Shown here: positions 57,384 to 64,000 of the stretch, in pieces
Position numbering within the stretch: the first letter of the stretch is position 1
Layout of the letters: each line of letters opens with the position of its first letter
DNA from: Ostrinia nubilalis
Taxonomy: Eukaryota; Arthropoda; Insecta; Lepidoptera; Crambidae
DNA: 64,000 bases
Assembly: GCF_963855985.1 (NCBI RefSeq)
Contig: NC_087092.1
Location: 18,290,001-18,354,000 of the forward strand
Reading direction: 5' to 3'
Made by a program: the position numbers and the translations under genes
Notes under the pieces: model-generated
Told to the model about the DNA's origin: nothing
The model's input: only the letters and a program-made list of their open reading frames with translations
The model's database searches: none

Positions 57384-57670
57384 CCTTCACTACCAATAAC
57401 TTTGCAACAATTTAGTAATTTACAAGCTGACCAAAAAAAAAAAATTGCACAACAAAGCCATATGTTGCCGTAACATGCGTCCACTTCTGTTCGCACCGCC
57501 GAAACTTGTGCTCATGAAAACGACAACTCATTCTGTGTGGTAGGTTGTTGTCATTTGGAAAAAAAATAATGAAATGCGTACACCTTCATTACTTTACGCA
57601 TTTCATTCGCTCATCATTTTCATCATCATCATTGTTCTAAAACTTCATAGGTGTACGCTATATTTAGCAA
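57384..57670. other. Short unannotated spacer
   Basis: No recognised gene. GAAATGCGTACACCTTCATT and its near-inverse (AAGG...TTTACGCATTTC) at about 57570-57608 form a small hairpin. Confidence 0.3.
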
Positions 57671-58784
57671 TTGCGTCTTGGATGAAAAGACTAACTAAAA
57701 CTTTGCTAAATAACTAATCTTAATTAATTCAAGCTAAGAAGAGAAGCGCATTAAAATTTTGTTCTGCACCTGTTGTTAAAGTTCGGGGATTTATGAGAGA
57801 TACAAGACAGTATGAATTTGGTAAGTATGTGAAGTCTTCTAAATATAGAAGTTTCTGGTTAAAATGTTTTTTGTTCAGTAAAAATAAAAATTTAACTAAG
57901 GTAATTTTATACTTTACGTTAAAATTATAAACTTTAGATTAAAGTAATAATGTCAAGAGCAAACTGATTACATAACTTTGATGTAACTTTAAGGTTAAAG
58001 GTACAGCTAACGATATTCATTTAATTAATAGTTAATACCAATAACTACATGTAGGTATTGATTCTGATCAATAATAAATAACTAATGTGCCCTGAGCACG
58101 AAAGAATCGTAGATACTTTACAATCGTAGCGGTTGTTCATCTCGGGTGGGCGTGGTGAACTGCTCGAAATTCATCGAAAACGCGCAAAGAAGATCATGTG
58201 ATGTTGTTCACTTCAGAGGTACCTACTTTGCGTCTTGGAAGAAAAGACTAACTAAAACTTTGCTAAATAACTAATCTTAATTAATTCAAGCTAAGAAGAG
58301 AAGCGCATTAAAATTTTGTTCTGCACCTGTTGTTAAAGTTCGGGGATTTATGAGAGATACAAGACAGTATGAATTTGGTAAGTATGTGAAGTCTTCTAAA
58401 TATAGAAGTTTCTGGTTAAAATGTTTTTTGTTCAGTAAAAATAAAAATTTAACTAAGGTAATTTTATACTTTACGTTAAAATTATAAACTTTAGATTAAA
58501 GTAATAATGTCAAGAGCAAACTGATTACATAACTTTGATGTAACTTTAAGGTTAAAGGTACAGCTAACGATATTCATTTAATTAATAGTTAATACCAATA
58601 ACTACATGTAGGTATTGATTCTGATCAATAATAAATAACTAATGTGCCCTGAGCACGAAAGAATCGTAGATACTTTACAATCGTAGCGGTTGTTCATCTC
58701 GGGTGGGCGTGGTGAACTGCTCGAAATTCATCGAAAACGCGCAAAGAAGATCATGTGATGTTGTTCACTTCAGAGGTACCTACC
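57671..58784. repeat. 557-bp tandem duplication
   Basis: Copy 1 is 57671-58227 and copy 2 is 58228-58784. By eye they are nearly identical (one clear change is GGATGAAAAG versus GGAAGAAAAG near the start). Neither copy contains a recognisable gene or repeat family. It could be a very recent duplication or an assembly artefact from two haplotypes. Confidence 0.95.
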
Positions 58785-59910
58785 TACCTACATTAGGAAA
58801 TACTTTTATAGTAAAATAATAAATAAAATAAAAGGTATTTATTTCAAGCATAGCCCATAATAAAAGTGTTAGCAACAAATAGTAGTAATGTAGTATAGTA
58901 GGTACTTGCAGCCTGTTATCGTAATCTAAACTGATTTTCTAATTTTCTCGATTTTTACTTGAATCTAGGCAATTATTTTATTTTTATTGTACGCCTTTAT
59001 TGTTACTTAAGATATCTCAACTCAACTCAGCTCTTTGATATCTGTATTTATTTATGCAAGCAACTGTCCGAGGGTGCGGGCGGCGAATGGCAATCAAAGT
59101 TCGGAGCGTGCGGCGCGAGCGACGCGCTCGGCGCGGTAATTCAAAGCCAATAAACCAGCCACTATTTGAGCAGCCCCCGGCTATATTTAGGATTGAATTG
59201 ATGAGATCTCGCCAGGGCTGAGTCCGCAGCTTGCAAAACAAACTCAATTTAGGATTGGCCGGATCAAGATTCGGACCTAAGACTGATAAGTAAGCTTATT
59301 GACACAGTGGTCCACTATTTTTTATATATTCGTTTTGTGTTGTAATTGTTTATATTTGTGCTTACTGTGTTCAATAAATTCTATTTCTTTCTTTCTTTCT
59401 TTCTTTATGAGTAGGTACTGTACTTGCAACCTTAAACTTGAGCACTTGAAGCTAGGCTGACGTAGACTTTGAAGGCCAATATAGTTTGTTTGAATATTAA
59501 AGCAGGTTTCTCTGTATTGTGGAAGGAGTTTTTGGTAAATAAGAAATGATACAGAATAACACTTGTTTTCTTCCAACTAAAGAAAACATACCAATGGAGG
59601 CATGTGTTGGCAGTCGGAGCAGGATGTAGTTAATTAAAAATAATAGCATAAAAGATCAACTTGCTCGTATATACCCTTGAACGAATATGCCTAAATACAT
59701 ACTTTACTGTAATATTAAAATTAATTCTTCTATAAAAACCTAACTAATCCTGATATAGCCTAAAATTAGACGATTTCAGCCCTGGATTCTAACACGTGGC
59801 TCGCATTCCTGAACACCGAATTAATCTTAGCACCCGTGTACTGGTTCACCTTCACAGTAAATAAACTCCATTAAAATGAGTCTGATAATAATCCACCCTA
59901 AATAATATCA
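58785..59910. other. Unannotated DNA with a GC-rich island and a (TTTC)n run
   Basis: The GC-rich block 59065-59180 contains AATCAAAG (TCF-like) and CCAATAAA. It may be a conserved element. (TTTC)n occupies 59384-59406 just after AATAAATT and could be the simple-repeat tail of a retroposon whose body I do not recognise. Confidence 0.35.
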
Positions 59911-60095
59911 GTAATATTCAAAATGCGACAGTAATTTTGTCTGTCTGTTAGGTACTTTTTCACGCTTAAACCACTGAAACAATTTAAATGAAATTTGGTA
60001 TAGATTAAGGAGTGAGAGACCCAGGAAAAAACATAGGAATTGGTACGCGCGCGATAAAATCTGAAACTAAAATTCACGTGAGCCATGGGCAAAGC
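59911..60095 (+). mobile_element. Degraded Helitron-like copy
   Basis: AATATTCAAAATGCGACAGTA, TTTTGTCTGTCTGTT, AATGAAATTTGGTATAGA and CGCGCGATAAA follow the order of the 26768-27004 element with many substitutions, and the terminal hairpin is lost. Confidence 0.6.
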
Positions 60096-60287
60096 TTAAA
60101 CTGAAATAATCTTAATATCTGGCCTAGTCGAGGTATCTGATGAGCGTATTTACGTGGCTCCCGAAGCCCGAGTCAGGATTTAGTTTGAAAAAAAACAAAC
60201 AGGTTACTTCAAGACTGCAATGTCCTGTCCAATCTATGAAGTTAAAGTCTTCCTTTATCACTTTGTGTGCCCGGACAGTAAAGTGAA

Positions 60288-60524
60288 TTGGTAAAGAGGC
60301 ACATAGCTCGTAGAGACGATGGCCGTTGGGGCAGGAAAGTTCTCGAGTGGCGACCACAGGCTGGAAGACGTAGCGTGGGCAGGCCTCCTACTAGGTGGAC
60401 CGACGATCTGGTAAAGGTCGCGGGAAGAGCCTGGATGCGGGCAGCGCAGGACCGTTCATTGTGGAAAACCTTGGGGGAGGCCTTTGTCCAGCAGTGGACG
60501 TCATTTGGCTGAAACGACGAAAGA
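60288..60524 (+). pseudogene. RTE LINE ORF C-terminus and 3' end
   Basis: The frame encodes RRDDGRWGRKVLEWRP, GRPPTRWTDDLVKVAGR and DRSLWKTLGEAFVQQWTSFG, then a stop at 60510-60512, and ends GCTGAAACGACGA. These are the conserved last ~70 residues of the ORF of lepidopteran RTE elements. All upstream domains (endonuclease, RT core) are missing. It is a truncated copy in a good state of preservation. Confidence 0.85.
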
Positions 60525-60984
60525 GTACACGTGACATTTTTTGCTACCGTCTCGAGTCCTATACTCCTATCACACCGACAGAGCCCGGCCGCGGCGTATC
60601 TATTTCAGACGAGCCTCCGCCGGATTATGCATGCATGACGTCACGAGCCAGCCCCGACACGTGCATATGCAGCCGCATGTGCGTGCGCGATAATGATTCG
60701 TCATTAGGGTGCTTTATGCTGCTATCGTGGCTGCAAATACAGAATAGCCGATTGCGCAAGCTAAGGCATTTAATCGGAATACACAAACAAGGTTCAAACA
60801 CCTACAGATAAGTTATAATTTCTTTGAAAAAATATGTGCATTCTGCTGTTTCTATATGTGGCAGGAAAAGGTTTATTAAGGGTGTATTTAGAGCTCTTTA
60901 TTAAATAGGTACTCTTTTACTTAAAGAAATAAAAATCTAATGAAAACGAGCCCCGAGAATATGTTCTAGTCTGAGTGACTGAGC
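60525..60984. other. Unannotated DNA with a GC-rich regulatory-like block
   Basis: 60540-60770 is GC-balanced and contains an exact CRE (TGACGTCA, about 60637-60644), CACGTG (about 60658-60663) and alternating GC words. It may be a promoter or enhancer. No exon was recognised. Confidence 0.3.
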
Positions 60985-61340
60985 ATCTGCTTCTTTTCAG
61001 CACTGGCCTATTTCTTATCCCGAAGCAGTGGTAGGCTGAAAGTAATACTGGGGCGTGTAAAAGAGCTTTTAAAAAGTTGTTATTTTTAGCTTTTTAAAAG
61101 CCTACTTGAAAAATAACTGGAAAAAAGTGCATCATTAATCCATTGAGTACTATTTACGACACATAAAAAGCGTTGCATAATAAAATAAAATAATTATTAG
61201 AAGCATTAAAAAACTCATAAAAAAGTCATTTATTTTTGAAAATAGGCTTTTAAAAAGCACTTTTACACGTCCTACTATTAACCCTACTACTGCTTCTGGA
61301 CAATAAATGGGCCAGCGCTGAGAAGAAGCAGCGCAAGAAA
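60985..61340. mobile_element. ~350-bp fold-back element
   Basis: The left arm (GCTTCTTTTCAGCACTGGCC ... GGCGTGTAAAAGAGCTTTTAAA) recurs inverted on the right (TTTAAAAAGCACTTTTACACG ... GGGCCAGCGCTGAGAAGAAGC). The core is very AT-rich. The target duplication was not resolved. Confidence 0.65.
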
Positions 61341-62572
61341 CCCAGTCACTATTGTGGCTTTTTCTTTGATAAGGCTTCTTTCTTAGTACCTACTTCATAA
61401 ACCAGTTCAAATGTTATGTGTATTAACATTTTCATGCCACATGTAAGTTTCGCAGCCATGTAAGCTCTTATAGAACTTACACAATACAACTGAAACGCAA
61501 ACTTCATCAAAAGCCAGTGGAAAGCCATAACTAGAGTAATAACTTTCCGCAAATTTTAGGCGCTAAGTCTCGCTTAATACAAGTTTCTGCGAATCTAAGA
61601 ATTATTAGCTAAAGTTGGCTTGTAAATAACTAGAAGCAAACCACAAAGTAACATCACACGGCTTAATATTACGCTTGAAGCTAAATATAAATGCATCACT
61701 TCTTGGTAGTTTAAATATGATATGTATTACTCATTTGCCATTAATATCGTGTTTTATAAAAAAAAATTGAAACGAAAAATTATATGATGGGTATGTTATT
61801 AGTTATATGAAGTTTGAATGTGTTTCCAGTGAGATTCCGCCGGACTGCTAGGACTATTCTTACACTGACATCATTAGGCTATTTAGCACAGTCCAGCTGT
61901 ATTTACGGGAACCCATATATATCTGCGATGAAACAAACTGGCACCATCAGAAACCCATGAGCTTAAAATCTTTTCACGCGCAGATTGATTAAAAGTGGGA
62001 TGTTGGTAGGCTGGCAGGCTGCGGACCTTGCCTTCAATGGATATTAACCACGTCCGCGGTAGATGAATCGTTTTCAATTTACCAGCTTTTATCTCCATTT
62101 TATGAAATTTTAATGGAAGCATTACCCTTTAGCGGGAGTAAATTTATAGACACTATTGTTTTTTAGTACTTGTATTGTCAACTTAATGGAATATAATGCA
62201 CTTTCCAATGGACGTCCCAGCTGAAATACAGAGCAGTTAAAAGTAATTTGGTAAATGGGATGCTCAAATACTCGTAGCAGTGATCATAAAGTTTACGATA
62301 TCAAATGGCAGCTATTTGCGAACAGCTCGGAGCACTCCGTTATTAAATAAGCTGGCGCGGCTCTTGATGAGATTACTTGACGCAGCCAGCTTTCAGTTTT
62401 AAGAACTAAATCTATAATCGTGTGTTCCACTTGCATAAGTAGGTACTCAGACGAATCAACTACCTCTACTTACTACTATACAAAAGTTAAATAATATTTA
62501 TTATTTAAGTCTTGTATAGTAAGTAGCTAACCTAACAGTAGAAAATGAAGACGTGTGGAAACTATAGATTAC
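61341..62572. other. Unannotated DNA
   Basis: No recognised gene. The patch 62325-62400 is GC-richer. Minus-strand frames at 61349-61552 and 61883-62122 have no features of known families. Confidence 0.3.
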
Positions 62573-62776
62573 AGTACCTCTAGTAGGAAAAACTTTCGAG
62601 TTCGTTTCGTTGCGTATTCAAAGTGTCATCGAAAAATTTTGTATGAAAAATTAAACAGCGCCCCCTATATTATAGCCGCCCTAGGGGGCGCTGTTTAATT
62701 TTTCATACAAAATTTTTCGATGACACTTTGAATACGCAACGAAACGAACTCGAAAGTTTTTCCTACTAGAGGTACT
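62573..62776. repeat. 204-bp near-perfect palindrome
   Basis: Arms of about 95 bases (AGTACCTCTAGTAGGAAAAA... inwards to AACAGCGCCCCCTA) match their inverted partner almost base for base, leaving a ~13-base loop (ATATTATAGCCGC). It is probably a very young MITE. A target duplication could not be set apart from the palindrome itself. Confidence 0.85.
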
Positions 62777-63454
62777 GATTTATTTGCTTACTTTCGTTCA
62801 TTATGGACATCGCTCACAATAATGACGACCACAAACAGAGATATTGCATTTGCAAGATTATGAGCACTGCAAGAAGACAAAAATAATACAAGCAGTTCGT
62901 CTCAAAATAGACTTTCCTTCGACATCTTAGTTTATTATTTCTTCTAACAAACAAGACTCGTTTTTTCTCGCAGATATGTGCTTGCAGCAAACAAAAACCT
63001 CTCCGGAATGGTCCGGGACAACGACGCCGGGATGGCAATATATCCCTCTAATAGAATCCCGGGTAACGCGGAGTTGTGGCCACTTGTCCCGCGCTTTACA
63101 GACTGTTCATCGACAGACACTCACACCGAACTGTAATCTGCTCGTTTTCATTTTACTAATATGTGTACGTAAAAGTAAATTTTAGTAACATTAGATAGAT
63201 ACAGTCAATATCTATATCTTCCATAGCAATAATACTTAGATCTTATTAGTCAAACATTAGATAAATAGACCTTAGATAGAGTATTTTAGGATGAGTAAAT
63301 CTGTATGAATTCGTGAAATCAATATTTAAGCCATTTATTTTCAAGGTATAGATAAGAAAGACGGAAAAAACATATTTTATTATTTTGATGAATGGGATGA
63401 AAAATAAGACACGCTACGTCACGTATAAAAATAAATAGGGAAGTATTACCTACG
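62777..63454. other. Unannotated DNA
   Basis: No gene recognised. The 74-residue minus-strand frame at 62814-63038 and the 69-residue plus-strand frame at 62976-63185 have no family features. Confidence 0.3.
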
Positions 63455-63463
63455 TTTAGGTCT

Positions 63464-63595
63464 TTAGTTCCCGTTTTCACCATCAATCCCTAAATTTAAG
63501 TGACCCCTATGTAAACAAAATTCCTGTTAAGTATTACCATAGGAGTCACTTAAAAATTAGGGATTGTTGGTGAAAAAGGGGATAGGTCTCCTTAA
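63464..63595. mobile_element. 132-bp MITE with 9-bp target duplication
   Basis: TTTAGGTCT is present directly on both sides (63455-63463 and 63596-63604). The inverted arms share TTCACCA.CAATCCCTAA and AAGTGAC.CCTATG. An 8-9 base duplication fits hAT- or P-type transposons rather than the TAA- or TA-flanked elements nearby. Confidence 0.75.
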
Positions 63596-63604
63596 TTTAG
63601 GTCT

Positions 63605-64000
63605 GCGCAGCAGGTGTTACCATAGCCAACAATGATATCCTGAAGCATGAATGTTTCATACAAGAAGTAAAGTAAATAATTGAAAGGCTGTGTGATGAGC
63701 AGCCATCGCCCATACCGCAGCGTCATTGTATCTCAGTATCTCAGCGTTTTTACACGAGCCTCCAGCCTTTCATTCTGGGCAGCACTTGGTCCAACTTCCA
63801 TACATGGATTGGCACTGTCCTTTCCAAGGCGGAGAAAACAGGCTTCACTTGGGCCAGAGGTTTGCATACTATGCCAGAAGTTGTTGCTTCGATTCCCGCA
63901 CAATACAAATATTGGTAGTTTGAACATATTTATTTTATATGATAATCGATAATATAAAAAATATATTAGAAGAAATTTTATTTATTTTTCTCTTATGATT
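63605..64000. other. Unannotated DNA at the window edge
   Basis: No gene. Overlapping 64- to 90-residue frames on both strands at 63680-63952 are by-products of a GC-balanced patch. Confidence 0.3.

Noticed and set aside
1..64000. A multi-gene or defence-like novel system
   Set aside because: Only one confident gene exists. The rest is repeats and unannotated intergenic DNA, and I see no co-oriented gene cluster.

Overview
This window looks like lepidopteran (moth or butterfly) nuclear DNA. It is AT-rich and almost free of genes, with one compact GC-rich neuropeptide receptor gene. Much of the rest is built from repeat families typical of Lepidoptera: small rolling-circle (Helitron-like) elements with the A|TC...CTAG|T signature, RTE-type and R1/I-type LINE 3' ends, SINE-like units, and many fold-back (MITE-like) elements. 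There are no bacterial operons, CRISPR arrays or rRNA genes, and I found no convincing tRNA gene.

The only confident protein-coding gene is an allatostatin-C (somatostatin-like) receptor, a rhodopsin-family GPCR, at 10178-11422 on the + strand. Its coding part is one uninterrupted exon. A good 3' splice site ends at 10121, so at least one more exon lies upstream, and a polyadenylation signal lies at 11827. Other coding claims are weak. There is an unrecognised exon-like open frame at 23011-23250, a possible first exon with a TATA box at 24934-25102 (- strand), and a few long but anonymous open frames.

Layout: 1-4.9 kb holds a composite repeat (copy A, with a nested Helitron) and a fold-back element. 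4.9-6.2 kb is a 1.26-kb element with TAA duplications and G-runs at both ends. 7.1-8.8 kb holds a small MITE, a Helitron and a four-copy 134-bp tandem array. 10.1-11.85 kb is the receptor gene. 12.6-13.6 kb is a long terminal-inverted-repeat element. 17.1-19.8 kb is a nested palindrome-within-palindrome. 21.0-22.2 kb is copy B of the composite repeat, without the nested Helitron. 23.0-24.3 kb is the open frame and a truncated LINE. 26-30 kb holds Helitrons and a (GCAA)n microsatellite. 30-46 kb is mostly unannotated, with scattered small repeats. 47-53.6 kb holds three short TAA-flanked MITEs and a TA-flanked element. 55.9-60.5 kb holds RTE fragments (one split by a MITE) and a 557-bp tandem duplication. 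60.9-63.6 kb holds three fold-back elements.

I found no multi-gene system. The observations most worth following are the splice junction before the receptor start codon, which matches a recursive-splicing site; the nested palindrome with flanking direct repeats; the set of at least five elements sharing TAA target duplications; and the filled/empty Helitron site pair. All boundaries were read by eye and may be off by a few bases.
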